A stretch of DNA of 64,000 nt, taken from Duganella sp. CF402. Lineage in GTDB: Bacteria; Pseudomonadota; Gammaproteobacteria; Burkholderiales; Burkholderiaceae_D. Location of the stretch: positions 16,144 through 80,143 of the forward strand of contig NZ_FOBG01000007.1 of the NCBI RefSeq assembly GCF_900109645.1. Reading direction: 5' to 3'. The notes under the pieces are model-generated. The model did no database searches. It had not been told where the DNA came from and saw only the letters and a list, made by a program, of their open reading frames with translations. Both the position numbers and the translations under genes were made by a program. Positions 25,446-37,399 of the stretch are shown piece after piece. Each line of letters opens with the position of its first letter. Within the stretch, counting starts at the first letter, position 1.

Positions 25446-26479
25446 TACGCGGCCTCCGGCAAGGTCAGCGTGGCGCGTACCCAGCCACTGTTTTCAGACA
25501 GGTCCAGCTGCGCATTGGATCCCAAGGCCAGCGCCAGCCGCTTGCGCGTGTTGACCAGTCCCACCTTGGTGGAATGCGCAAACGGCACGATCGCGCCGAG
25601 ATTGGCGATTTCGATATGTACCGCCCCATCGTCCATGCGCTGCGCGCGGATGCGGATGTCGCTGCCGGTGGGACTGGTCTCGACGCCGTACTTGACCGCG
25701 TTCTCCACCAGCGTTTGCAAAGCCATCGGCGGAATGCGCACCTGTTCCAGTCCGACGCCGATTTCAACGCTGACCCGCATGCGCTCCTCAAAGCGGATCT
25801 TCTCGATGGCGAGATAAGCCTGTACCGCTTCGATCTCCGCCGACAGCGGCACCGTATCGTGATGACCCGATTGCAGCGCATAGCGCATCACGCTGGCCAG
25901 CTGGTCGATCATTTGCGCGGCGGCTTCCGGCTCTTCATAAATCAGCGCACGCACGCTGTTCATGCTGTTGAAGAAGAAGTGCGGGTTGACCTGCGCCTGC
26001 AGGGCGCGCAGCTCCGCATCCTTGGCGGCGACTTCAAGCCGCAGAGATTCCGCCTCGGCGCGATTGGCGCGGCGCAGCGACTGCACCGCCATGTAGAAGA
26101 TATTCCACACCAGGTAAATCGCCAGCCATGACACCAGCGCGCCGGGCACCCAGCCGAAGCCACGAGACACCATCGATGCCACGAACACCAGGAAGCCAAG
26201 GTACTGCACGAAGGTATGGATCGTGCCCAGCGCAAGCACGCCGCACAGCACCGTCTTCCAGCTCACAGGCTGTCCGTTGAGTGAGCGGCGCTTGATAAAC
26301 CGGTGCCACAGATCGGAGATGATGATGCCGCTGCCCGCTCCCCACCACATCACCCAGATCAGGCCTGGCATGCGCGTCGCGCCGGTGATGGTGGCGAACA
26401 GCGGAAGGAAGCCCCAGCCGGCCAGCTGGAAGATCCAGTACCAGTTCAAGCGCGCGATGAGAGGGCGGTGTTGTTTCAT
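25445..26479 (-). CDS. LytS/AlgZ-type sensor histidine kinase
   Basis: 344-residue membrane kinase. Four or so hydrophobic segments occupy residues 10-150. The His_kinase domain follows, with the phospho-acceptor His in QVNPHFFFNSMN (about 167), and then an HATPase domain (N box LVENAVKYGVE, about 255-265; the G-region is short). No separate periplasmic sensor domain is seen, so sensing is probably through the membrane segments. Cotranscribed with the LytTR regulator (overlapping stop/start) and preceded by the hydrolase gene by three bases. Confidence 0.92.
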   Translation of the reverse strand: MKQHRPLIARLNWYWIFQLAGWGFLPLFATITGATRMPGLIWVMWWGAGSGIIISDLWHRFIKRRSLNGQPVSWKTVLCGVLALGTIHTFVQYLGFLVFVASMVSRGFGWVPGALVSWLAIYLVWNIFYMAVQSLRRANRAEAESLRLEVAAKDAELRALQAQVNPHFFFNSMNSVRALIYEEPEAAAQMIDQLASVMRYALQSGHHDTVPLSAEIEAVQAYLAIEKIRFEERMRVSVEIGVGLEQVRIPPMALQTLVENAVKYGVETSPTGSDIRIRAQRMDDGAVHIEIANLGAIVPFAHSTKVGLVNTRKRLALALGSNAQLDLSENSGWVRATLTLPEAA

Positions 26480-26482
26480 GGC

Positions 26483-27340
26483 TTAGTTGAGGAAGTTATC
26501 AATGCGATCATACATCCAAGCCGGATCGTCGTACATGATGAAGTGGCGTGCGTTGTCGGCCAGCTCCACCTGCACCTTGGGCAGTTGCTGGTACTGCTGC
26601 TGGTACATCTGGATGAAACTGTCCTTGTTGCCGTAGTCCTTGTAGGCGATCCAGCTGCCCAGCACCAGCGTGGGAGCGGTGATGCGGGCCAGGCCCGGAC
26701 GCAGGTCTTCGGCGGTCATCTCGGCCATCGAATTGATGATGGTGGTGCGATCGGATTGCCTGGCCCAGTTCATGGCGCGGTCTATGTCTTCCTGCTTGCT
26801 GATCATGGTGCGCAACGATTGCTGCGTGACGGCGAGCATGGCTTCCGGCGTTTGCGCCTGCATGCGGGTACGCATACTCTCGGCGATCTCCTTCATCTGC
26901 GCAGCTGTGGTGCCGGGCATGCGCGCCGCCATTAGTGCGGGCATGGTATCGACGATGACCAGACGGCCGACCTGCGCAGGGTGGTCGGACGCCAGCTTCA
27001 TGCCGAGGAAACCACCGAGGCTATGGCCGATGACGGTCGGGCGGTCGAGTTTTTGTTCGGTGATGTAGCCGCTCAGTTGCTGCTCGGTGGTGGCGATCAG
27101 CGGGCTGTCGATGGCCGGCACGCCGGCGAAACCGGCCAGCGTCAGCACGTGGCACTGGTGGTTGCCGCAGTAGCGTTGCACGGTGCCGTTCCACACTTCG
27201 CCGGATGAACCGAGGCCGGGAATCAGTATGATCGGTGCACCTTTGCCGATGACGTCGACCTTGAAGGCAGGATGCTCGGCGGCCGCAGCGTGGCCCAGTG
27301 CCAGTGCGGCGGCGATAGTGGCGATGACTTTTTTCAGCAT
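26483..27340 (-). CDS. Exported alpha/beta hydrolase
   Basis: 285-residue protein with a signal peptide (about 1-20, ending GHAAA). Alpha/beta-hydrolase fold: oxyanion strand PIILIPGLGSSG (about 37-48), nucleophile elbow GHSLGG (Ser about 107), and a C-terminal His in ARHFIMYDDP (about 272); the acid is probably the Asp in VIVDTMP or in a later loop. Substrate class (ester, lactone or amide) cannot be assigned. The gene lies three bases upstream of the sensor kinase on the same strand, so hydrolase, kinase and regulator probably form one transcript; a link between hydrolase product and sensing is speculation. Confidence 0.88.
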   Translation of the reverse strand: MLKKVIATIAAALALGHAAAAEHPAFKVDVIGKGAPIILIPGLGSSGEVWNGTVQRYCGNHQCHVLTLAGFAGVPAIDSPLIATTEQQLSGYITEQKLDRPTVIGHSLGGFLGMKLASDHPAQVGRLVIVDTMPALMAARMPGTTAAQMKEIAESMRTRMQAQTPEAMLAVTQQSLRTMISKQEDIDRAMNWARQSDRTTIINSMAEMTAEDLRPGLARITAPTLVLGSWIAYKDYGNKDSFIQMYQQQYQQLPKVQVELADNARHFIMYDDPAWMYDRIDNFLN

Positions 27341-27441
27341 GGCGTTCTCCGTTGGTGATGAAGTGGCGCCATGCTATCGCCGCCCCGTACCAGCGGCGAC
27401 GGCTTTGGGATGAACGGTTTCGCCGCCGTGATGAGCGGTAG

Positions 27442-29067
<1,626 letters not shown>

Positions 29068-29087
29068 GTTTCAATTATAGTGCAAAT

Positions 29088-29114
29088 GCGTTTCAGTGTT
29101 TCATAATGAAACGC
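29088..29114. promoter_or_regulatory. Nested palindromes, candidate PrpR upstream activating site
   Basis: GTTTCATAATGAAAC at 29098-29112 is a perfect 7-base inverted repeat around one central base. It lies within a wider inverted repeat, GCGTTTCA (29088-29095) and TGAAACGC (29107-29114). Centres are about 50-60 bases upstream of the -24/-12 promoter and inside the prpR-prpB divergent region, where an enhancer-binding protein would be expected to sit. Binding by PrpR is inferred from position. Confidence 0.65.
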
Positions 29115-29155
29115 GATGCCATACGTAAGTGATTGATTTGTATAGTTTGTTCTTC

Positions 29156-29171
29156 TGGCACAGCCCTTGCA
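29156..29171 (+). promoter_or_regulatory. Sigma-54 (-24/-12) promoter of prpB
   Basis: TGGCAC-N5-TTGCA at 29156-29171 matches the RpoN consensus, with GG and GC dinucleotides at the required spacing. It lies 41 bases before the prpB start codon and is preceded by the palindromes assigned to PrpR, itself a sigma-54 activator. Together these give a coherent regulatory unit. Confidence 0.88.
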
Positions 29172-29212
29172 CTAGAGAGCCCAACTTCAACGCAACATCG
29201 AAAGGCCCCAAC

Positions 29213-30100
29213 ATGACTCACTACTCCGCAGGCGCCGCGTTCCGCAAAGCCGTCCAGGAAGAATCCCCATTGCAGGTGGTTGGCGCCATCAACGCCAACC
29301 ACGCCCTGCTGGCCAAGCGCGCCGGCTTCAAGGCGATCTACCTGTCGGGCGGCGGCGTGGCGGCGGGTTCGCTCGGCCTGCCGGACCTCGGCATCTCCAA
29401 CCTCGACGACGTGCTGACCGACGTGCGCCGCATCACCGACGTGTGCGACCTGCCACTGCTGGTCGACGTCGACACCGGCTTCGGCGCCTCGGCCTTCAAC
29501 GTGGCGCGCACCGTCAAGTCGATGATCAAGTTCGGCGCCGCCGCCATGCACATCGAAGACCAGGTCGGCGCGAAGCGCTGCGGCCACCGCCCGGGCAAGG
29601 AGATCGTGCCGAAACAAGAGATGGTGGACCGCATCAGCGCCGCCGTTGACGCCCGCACCGACGACCAATTCGTCATCATGGCCCGCACCGACGCGCTGGC
29701 AGTGGAAGGCCTGGACGCCGCCATCGAACGCGCCGTCGCCTGCGTGGAAGCCGGCGCCGACATGATCTTCCCGGAAGCGATGATCAGCCTCGATATGTAC
29801 AAAAAATTCGCCGCCGCCGTCAAAGTGCCGGTGCTGGCCAACATCACCGAATTCGGTTCGACCCCGCTGTTCACCGTGGACGAATTGCGCAGCGCCGATG
29901 TGGGACTGGTGCTGTATCCGCTGTCCGCCTTCCGCGCCATGAACAAGGCTGCTGAAAATGTCTACGGCGCGATTCGCCGCGATGGCACGCAGCAGAACGT
30001 GGTCGACACCATGCAGACCCGCGCGGAACTCTACGAACGCATCAACTATCACGATTTTGAACAGAAGCTGGACGCACTGTTCGCCGCACAGAAAAAATAA
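29213..30100 (+). CDS. prpB: 2-methylisocitrate lyase
   Basis: 295-residue enzyme of the isocitrate lyase/PEP mutase superfamily that splits 2-methylisocitrate into pyruvate and succinate, the last step of the methylcitrate cycle. The start MTHYSAGAAFRKAV at 29213 is chosen over upstream in-frame starts because those lie within the promoter region. Conserved segments: LSGGGVAAGSLGLPD, LVDVDTGFG (metal-binding Asp), the signature KRCGHRPGKE (catalytic Cys about 123) and ARTDAL. First gene of the prpBC-acnD-prpFE series; a 104-base gap with a palindromic element separates it from prpC. Confidence 0.96.
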   Translation: MTHYSAGAAFRKAVQEESPLQVVGAINANHALLAKRAGFKAIYLSGGGVAAGSLGLPDLGISNLDDVLTDVRRITDVCDLPLLVDVDTGFGASAFNVARTVKSMIKFGAAAMHIEDQVGAKRCGHRPGKEIVPKQEMVDRISAAVDARTDDQFVIMARTDALAVEGLDAAIERAVACVEAGADMIFPEAMISLDMYKKFAAAVKVPVLANITEFGSTPLFTVDELRSADVGLVLYPLSAFRAMNKAAENVYGAIRRDGTQQNVVDTMQTRAELYERINYHDFEQKLDALFAAQKK

Positions 30101-30105
30101 CCACA

Positions 30106-30185
30106 CGTCATTCCGGCGCAGGCCGGAATCCATGCTGAGTATGCGCTCACGCGTTCTATGGGTCCCGGCCTTCGCCGGAACGACG
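30106..30185. repeat. Dispersed inverted-repeat element, copy 1
   Basis: Outer arms CGTCATTCCGGCGCAGGCCGG... (start 30106) and ...GGTCCCGGCCTTCGCCGGAACGACG in part (to 30185) are imperfect reverse complements of each other; each arm also contains its own small CCGG palindrome. The centre carries TGCTGAGTAT. It fills most of the prpB-prpC gap. Related copies are at 44536 and 51622. Similar to REP/dRS-type elements; it may form a stem in prp mRNA. Confidence 0.8.
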
Positions 30186-30204
30186 CAACACTGGAGATAA
30201 CGAA

Positions 30205-31353
30205 ATGACCGAAGCTACCACCTTCAAACCAAAAAAATCCGTAGCCCTGTCGGGCGTCGCCGCAGGTAATACCGCACTGTGCTCCGTCGGCAAAACCGGC
30301 AATGATCTGCACTATCGCGGCTACGACATCCTCGATGTCGCCACCACCTGCGAGTTCGAGGAAATCGCCTACCTGCTGGTTCACGGCAAACTGCCAACCA
30401 CATCGGAACTGAAGGGTTACAAGGCCAAACTGAAATCGCTGCGTGGCCTGCCGCAGGCAGTGAAGTCGGCACTGGAAGCATTGCCAGCATCTGCGCACCC
30501 GATGGACGTGATGCGTACCGGCGTTTCGGTGTTGGGCTGCGTGCTGCCGGAAAAAGATGACCACAACACCCCAGGTGCGCGCGACATCGCCGACCGCCTG
30601 ATGGCTTCCTTCGGTTCCATGCTCCTGTACTGGTATCACTTCAGCCATAACGGCAGGCGCATCGAAGTGGAGACCGACGACGACTCGATCGGCGGCCACT
30701 TCCTGCACCTGCTGCACGGCGAGAAGCCGCGTGACTCGTGGGTGCGTGCGATGCACACCTCGCTGATCCTGTACGCGGAGCACGAATTCAACGCATCGAC
30801 CTTCACCAGCCGCGTGATCTCGGGCACCGGTTCGGATATCCACTCGGCCATCACCGGCGCGATCGGCGCGCTGCGCGGTCCGAAACACGGCGGCGCCAAC
30901 GAAGTCGCCTTCGAAATCCAGAAACGCTACGACAATCCGGACGAAGCGGAAGCCGATATCCGCAACCGTGTCGCCAACAAGGAAGTGGTGATCGGCTTCG
31001 GCCACCCGGTGTACACAGTGTCTGATCCGCGCAATGTGGTCATCAAGGAAGTGGCGCGCCAGCTGTCCGCAGAAGCCGGTTCGACCAAGATGTTCGATAT
31101 CGCCGAGCGCCTTGAGTCGGTGATGTGGGAAATCAAAAAGATGTTCCCGAACCTGGACTGGTTCTCCGCCGTGTCGTACCACATGATGGGTGTGCCGACC
31201 GCGATGTTCACGCCGCTGTTCGTCATCTCGCGCACCTCCGGCTGGTCGGCGCACATCATCGAGCAGCGCATCGACAACAAGATCATTCGCCCAAGCGCCA
31301 ACTACGTCGGTCCTGAAGACCTGAAATTTGTCCCGATCAAGGACCGTAAATAA
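30205..31353 (+). CDS. prpC: 2-methylcitrate synthase
   Basis: 382-residue citrate synthase-family enzyme that condenses propionyl-CoA with oxaloacetate. Length and the N-terminal KKSVALSGVAAGNTALCSVG region fit methylcitrate synthase rather than the longer GltA type. Catalytic residues visible: His in GPKHGGANE (about 228), His in GFGHPVYTVSDPRN (about 268) and a later Asp (DWFSAVSYH, about 319). CTGGAGATAACG precedes the start. The position between prpB and acnD supports the methylcitrate assignment. Confidence 0.95.
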   Translation: MTEATTFKPKKSVALSGVAAGNTALCSVGKTGNDLHYRGYDILDVATTCEFEEIAYLLVHGKLPTTSELKGYKAKLKSLRGLPQAVKSALEALPASAHPMDVMRTGVSVLGCVLPEKDDHNTPGARDIADRLMASFGSMLLYWYHFSHNGRRIEVETDDDSIGGHFLHLLHGEKPRDSWVRAMHTSLILYAEHEFNASTFTSRVISGTGSDIHSAITGAIGALRGPKHGGANEVAFEIQKRYDNPDEAEADIRNRVANKEVVIGFGHPVYTVSDPRNVVIKEVARQLSAEAGSTKMFDIAERLESVMWEIKKMFPNLDWFSAVSYHMMGVPTAMFTPLFVISRTSGWSAHIIEQRIDNKIIRPSANYVGPEDLKFVPIKDRK

Positions 31354-31355
31354 TC

Positions 31356-33953
31356 ATGAACACCCAATTCCGTAAAGCCCTGCCGGGCACCCAGCTAGAC
31401 TACTTCGACGCGCGTGAAGCGGTCGATGCGATCCAGCCAGGCGCCTGGGCCAAGCTGCCGTACACCTCGCGCGTATTGGCGGAAAACCTGGTGCGCCGCT
31501 GCGACCCGGCGGCGCTCAACGCGTCGCTGTCGCAGCTGATCGAACGCAAGCGCGACCTCGACTTCCCGTGGTTCCCGGCCCGCGTGGTGTGCCACGACAT
31601 TCTCGGCCAGACCGCGCTGGTCGACCTGGCCGGCCTGCGCGACGCCATCGCCCAGCAGGGCGGCGACCCTGCGCTGGTCAATCCGGTGGTGCCGACCCAG
31701 CTGGTGGTCGATCACTCGCTGGCGGTGGAATGCGGCGGCTTCGATCCGCAAGCCTTCGAAAAGAACCGCGCGATTGAAGATCGCCGCAACGAAGACCGCT
31801 TCCACTTCATCGACTGGACCAAGAAAGCCTTCCAGAACGTGGACGTGATCCCGCCGGGTAACGGCATCCTGCACCAGATTAATCTGGAACGCATGTCGCC
31901 AGTGATTCAGGTGATGGACGGCGTGGCCTATCCGGACACGCTGGTCGGCACCGACTCGCACACGCCGATGGTCGATGCGCTGGGCGTGATCGCCATCGGC
32001 GTCGGCGGCCTGGAAGCGGAAACCGTGATGCTGGGCCGCGCCTCGTGGATGCGCCTCCCGGACATCATCGGCGTTGAACTGAGCGGCAAGCCGCAGCCGG
32101 GCATCACCGCCACCGACACCGTGCTGGCGCTGACTGAATTCCTGCGCAAGGAAAAAGTGGTGTCGGCCTATCTGGAATTCTACGGCGAAGGCGCCACCGC
32201 GCTGACGCTGGGCGACCGCGCCACCATCTCCAATATGGCGCCGGAATTCGGCGCCACCGCCGCGATGTTCTCCATCGACGAGCAAACCATCAAGTATCTC
32301 CGCCTGACCGGCCGCGACGACGCGCTGGTAGCGCTGGTCGAGCAGTACGCCAAACACACCGGCCTGTGGTCGGACAGCCTGAAGGCTGCGGAATACGAGC
32401 GCGTGCTGAAGTTCGACCTGTCGACCGTGGTGCGCAATATCGCCGGTCCGTCCAACCCGCACAAGCGCGTGCCGACCAGCGAGCTGGCTGCGCGCGGCAT
32501 TTCGGGTGTAGTGGAAAATGAACCGGGCAAGATGCCGGACGGCGCGGTCATCATCGCCGCCATCACCAGCTGCACCAACACCAATAATCCGCGCAACATG
32601 ATCGCCGCCGGCCTGCTGGCGCGTAACGCCAACAAAGCCGGCCTGCTGCGCAAGCAGTGGGTCAAGACCTCGCTGGCGCCTGGCTCCAAGGCCGTTACGT
32701 TGTACCTCGAAGAAGCGGGCCTGATGCCGGAGCTGGAAAAGCTGGGCTTCGGCGTGGTGGCGTATGCCTGCACCTCGTGCAACGGCATGTCCGGTGCGCT
32801 GGATCCGGTGATTCAAAAAGAAGTGGTGGAGCGCGACCTGTACGCGACCGCCGTCCTGTCGGGCAACCGCAACTTCGACGGCCGTATCCACCCATACGCC
32901 AAGCAGGCCTTTCTGGCATCGCCGCCGTTGGTGGTGGCCTATGCCATCGCCGGCACCATCCGCTTCGATATCGAGAAGGATGTGCTGGGCCATGACGCCA
33001 GCGGCAAAGCTATCACGTTGAAGGATCTGTGGCCGAGCGACGAGGAAATCGACGCTATCGTGGCGTCGTCGGTCAAGCCGGAGCAGTTCCGCAAAGTCTA
33101 CATCCCGATGTTCGCGCGCAGCGAAGGCGAGGCGGAACGCGCCGAACCGCTGTACGACTGGCGTCCGCAATCGACCTACATCCGCCGTCCGCCGTACTGG
33201 GAAGGCGCGCTGGCAGGCGAACGCACGCTGAAAGGCATGCGCGCGCTGGCTGTGCTGGGCGATAACATCACCACCGACCATCTGTCGCCATCGAACGCGA
33301 TTATGATGGATTCGGCGGCCGGCGAATACCTGCACAAAATGGGCTTGCCGGAAGAGGACTTCAACTCCTACGCCACCCACCGTGGCGACCACCTGACCGC
33401 GCAACGCGCCACCTTCGCCAATCCAACGCTGAAGAACGAGATGGTGCGCGATGCGGACGGCAAGGTGAAAGCCGGTTCTCTGGCGCGCATCGAGCCGGAA
33501 GGCAAAGTGACGCGCATGTGGGAAGCCATTGAGACTTACATGGAGCGCAAGCAGCCGCTGATCGTGATCGCCGGCGCCGACTATGGCCAGGGTTCGTCGC
33601 GCGACTGGGCGGCCAAGGGCGTGCGCCTGGCGGGCGTTGAAGTGATCGTGGCTGAAGGCTTCGAGCGCATCCACCGCACCAACCTGGTGGGTATGGGCGT
33701 GCTGCCGCTGGAGTTCCAGCCGGGCGTGAACCGCCTGACGCTGGGCATCGATGGCACCGAGACTTTCGACGTGATCGGCGAGCGCACACCGCGCGGCACG
33801 CTGACGCTGGTGATCAATCGCCGCAACGGCGAGCGCGTGGAAGTGCCGGTGACCTGCCGCCTCGATTCGTCGGAAGATGTATCGATCTACGAAGCAGGCG
33901 GCGTGCTGCAACGCTTCGCGCAGGACTTCCTTGAATCGGCAAAGGCAGCGTGA
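31356..33953 (+). CDS. acnD: Fe/S-dependent 2-methylisocitrate dehydratase AcnD
   Basis: 865-residue aconitase-family protein that dehydrates 2-methylcitrate to a methylaconitate isomer. [4Fe-4S] ligands: Cys in TSCTNTNNP (about 405) and the pair in ACTSCNGM (about 471-474). The C-terminal swivel domain contains IAGADYGQGSSRDWAAKG. AcnD rather than AcnA is called because of the tight coupling to prpC (2-base gap) and prpF (overlap); AcnD and PrpF act together to replace PrpD in many proteobacteria, and no prpD is present here. Confidence 0.94.
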   Translation: MNTQFRKALPGTQLDYFDAREAVDAIQPGAWAKLPYTSRVLAENLVRRCDPAALNASLSQLIERKRDLDFPWFPARVVCHDILGQTALVDLAGLRDAIAQQGGDPALVNPVVPTQLVVDHSLAVECGGFDPQAFEKNRAIEDRRNEDRFHFIDWTKKAFQNVDVIPPGNGILHQINLERMSPVIQVMDGVAYPDTLVGTDSHTPMVDALGVIAIGVGGLEAETVMLGRASWMRLPDIIGVELSGKPQPGITATDTVLALTEFLRKEKVVSAYLEFYGEGATALTLGDRATISNMAPEFGATAAMFSIDEQTIKYLRLTGRDDALVALVEQYAKHTGLWSDSLKAAEYERVLKFDLSTVVRNIAGPSNPHKRVPTSELAARGISGVVENEPGKMPDGAVIIAAITSCTNTNNPRNMIAAGLLARNANKAGLLRKQWVKTSLAPGSKAVTLYLEEAGLMPELEKLGFGVVAYACTSCNGMSGALDPVIQKEVVERDLYATAVLSGNRNFDGRIHPYAKQAFLASPPLVVAYAIAGTIRFDIEKDVLGHDASGKAITLKDLWPSDEEIDAIVASSVKPEQFRKVYIPMFARSEGEAERAEPLYDWRPQSTYIRRPPYWEGALAGERTLKGMRALAVLGDNITTDHLSPSNAIMMDSAAGEYLHKMGLPEEDFNSYATHRGDHLTAQRATFANPTLKNEMVRDADGKVKAGSLARIEPEGKVTRMWEAIETYMERKQPLIVIAGADYGQGSSRDWAAKGVRLAGVEVIVAEGFERIHRTNLVGMGVLPLEFQPGVNRLTLGIDGTETFDVIGERTPRGTLTLVINRRNGERVEVPVTCRLDSSEDVSIYEAGGVLQRFAQDFLESAKAA

Positions 33954-35134
33954 TGAGCCACCAACCGCAAATCAAAATCCCCGCCACCTATATGCGTGGC
34001 GGCACCAGTAAGGGTGTGTTCTTCCGCTTGCAGGACTTGCCGGAAGCGGCGCAGCAGCCGGGCGCTGCGCGCGACCAGCTGCTGCTGCGCGTAATCGGCA
34101 GTCCTGACCCATACGGCAAGCAGATCGACGGCATGGGTGGCGCAACGTCCAGCACCAGCAAGACGGTGATCCTGGCGAAGAGCACGCGGGCTGATCATGA
34201 TGTGGACTATTTGTTCGGCCAGGTCTCCATCGACAAGGCCTTCGTGGATTGGAGCGGCAACTGCGGCAACCTGTCCGCAGCGGTGGGCGCGTTCGCCATC
34301 AGCGGCGGCCTGGTCGATGCCGCACGTGTCCCGCGCGACGGCGTGGCGGTGGTGCGTGTGTGGCAAGCCAACATCGGCAAGACCATCATTGCGCACATCC
34401 CCATGACCAACGGCGAAGTGCAGGAAACCGGCGACTTCGAACTCGATGGCGTGACCTTCCCGGCGGCCGAAGTGCAACTGGAATTCATGGACCCGGCGGC
34501 GGACGAGGAGGGCGCAGGCGGTTCGATGTTCCCGACCGGCCAACTGGTGGACGATCTGGATGTTCCCGGCGTTGGCACGCTGAAAGCGACGATGATTAAC
34601 GCCGGTATTCCGACCATCTTCATCAACGCCGACGCCATCGGCTACACCGGCACGGAACTGCAGGACGCGATCAACGGCGACGCCAAGGCGCTGGCGATGT
34701 TCGAAACCATCCGCGCCCACGGTGCGCTGCGCATGGGGCTCATCAAGGACCTGAGCGAGGCGGCGACGCGTCAGCACACGCCGAAGGTGGCGTTTGTGGC
34801 GCCGCCGAAGGCGTACACCTCGTCCAGCGGCAAGCCAGTGGCGGCGGGCGATGTGGATCTGCTGGTACGCGCGCTATCAATGGGCAAGCTGCATCACGCC
34901 ATGATGGGCACCGCTGCGGTGGCTATCGGTACGGCGGCCGCCATTCCCGGCACGCTGGTGAACCGGGCGGCGGGCGGCGGCGAGCGCGGTGCTGTGCGCT
35001 TCGGCCATCCATCCGGCACCTTGCGGGTCGGCGCGGAGGCGGTACAGCAGAATGGCGAATGGAGCGTGACAAAAGCGGTAATGAGCCGCAGCGCGCGGGT
35101 ACTGATGGAAGGCTGGGTACGCGTACCCGCTTAA
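33953..35134 (+). CDS. prpF: 2-methylaconitate cis-trans isomerase PrpF
   Basis: 393-residue PrpF-family isomerase with a diaminopimelate epimerase-like double fold. It converts the AcnD product into cis-2-methylaconitate. Visible family features are the N-terminal YMRGGTSKGVFF, the GGATSSTSKTVI segment and the SGNCGNLSAAVGAFA loop (about 100-114). The start ATG at 33953 overlaps the acnD stop by one base. An in-frame GTG one codon earlier is less likely. Essential partner of AcnD in this pathway variant. Confidence 0.95.
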   Translation: MSHQPQIKIPATYMRGGTSKGVFFRLQDLPEAAQQPGAARDQLLLRVIGSPDPYGKQIDGMGGATSSTSKTVILAKSTRADHDVDYLFGQVSIDKAFVDWSGNCGNLSAAVGAFAISGGLVDAARVPRDGVAVVRVWQANIGKTIIAHIPMTNGEVQETGDFELDGVTFPAAEVQLEFMDPAADEEGAGGSMFPTGQLVDDLDVPGVGTLKATMINAGIPTIFINADAIGYTGTELQDAINGDAKALAMFETIRAHGALRMGLIKDLSEAATRQHTPKVAFVAPPKAYTSSSGKPVAAGDVDLLVRALSMGKLHHAMMGTAAVAIGTAAAIPGTLVNRAAGGGERGAVRFGHPSGTLRVGAEAVQQNGEWSVTKAVMSRSARVLMEGWVRVPA

Positions 35135-35155
35135 GCAGAAAAAAATGGAGGAGAC

Positions 35156-37024
<1,869 letters not shown>

Positions 37025-37090
37025 TTGCGCGCGTAAGCAAGCGGTAAGTCTCCGGCTTTATTCTGGCCTCACTATAAAAGGAGACACACC

Positions 37091-37399
37091 ATGCACGACG
37101 ACCTCGTACAAAAAATCAAGCGCGATCCCAACTATCATCAGTTGGTCAAATCGCGCTCCCGTTTCGGCTGGGCGCTCACCGCGCTCATGATGCTGGTCTA
37201 CTACGGCTACATCCTGCTGATCGCATTCGACAAAGAATTCCTCGCCAAGAAAACCGGCGACGGCGTCATGACCTGGGGCATGCCGATTGGCCTGTTCGTG
37301 ATCGTGTTCACGGTGCTGGTCACCGGCGTGTACGTGCGCCGTGCCAACAGCCGCTACGACGAACTGACCCACGCCATTCAAGAAAAGGTGAAAGCATGA
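37091..37399 (+). CDS. DUF485 family small membrane protein (YjcH-like)
   Basis: 102-residue protein with two membrane helices (about 30-50 and 65-87) and a basic N-terminal KIKRDPNYHQLVKSRSRFGW motif, which is typical of DUF485. These proteins are regularly encoded directly before ActP-type symporters; here the stop overlaps the actP start (ATGA). Role in transport is unproven but the pairing is strong. GGAGA precedes the start; 66 bases after prpE, so it may be read with the prp operon. Confidence 0.92.
   Translation: MHDDLVQKIKRDPNYHQLVKSRSRFGWALTALMMLVYYGYILLIAFDKEFLAKKTGDGVMTWGMPIGLFVIVFTVLVTGVYVRRANSRYDELTHAIQEKVKA

Noticed and set aside
31395..33911. 838-codon open frame antisense to acnD
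   Set aside because: Shadow of a long, strongly codon-biased gene; composition is typical of antisense translation and no motif is present.
31356..33953. Aconitase A (acnA) of the TCA cycle
   Set aside because: The sequence is of aconitase type, but tight coupling to prpC and prpF and absence of prpD point to AcnD.
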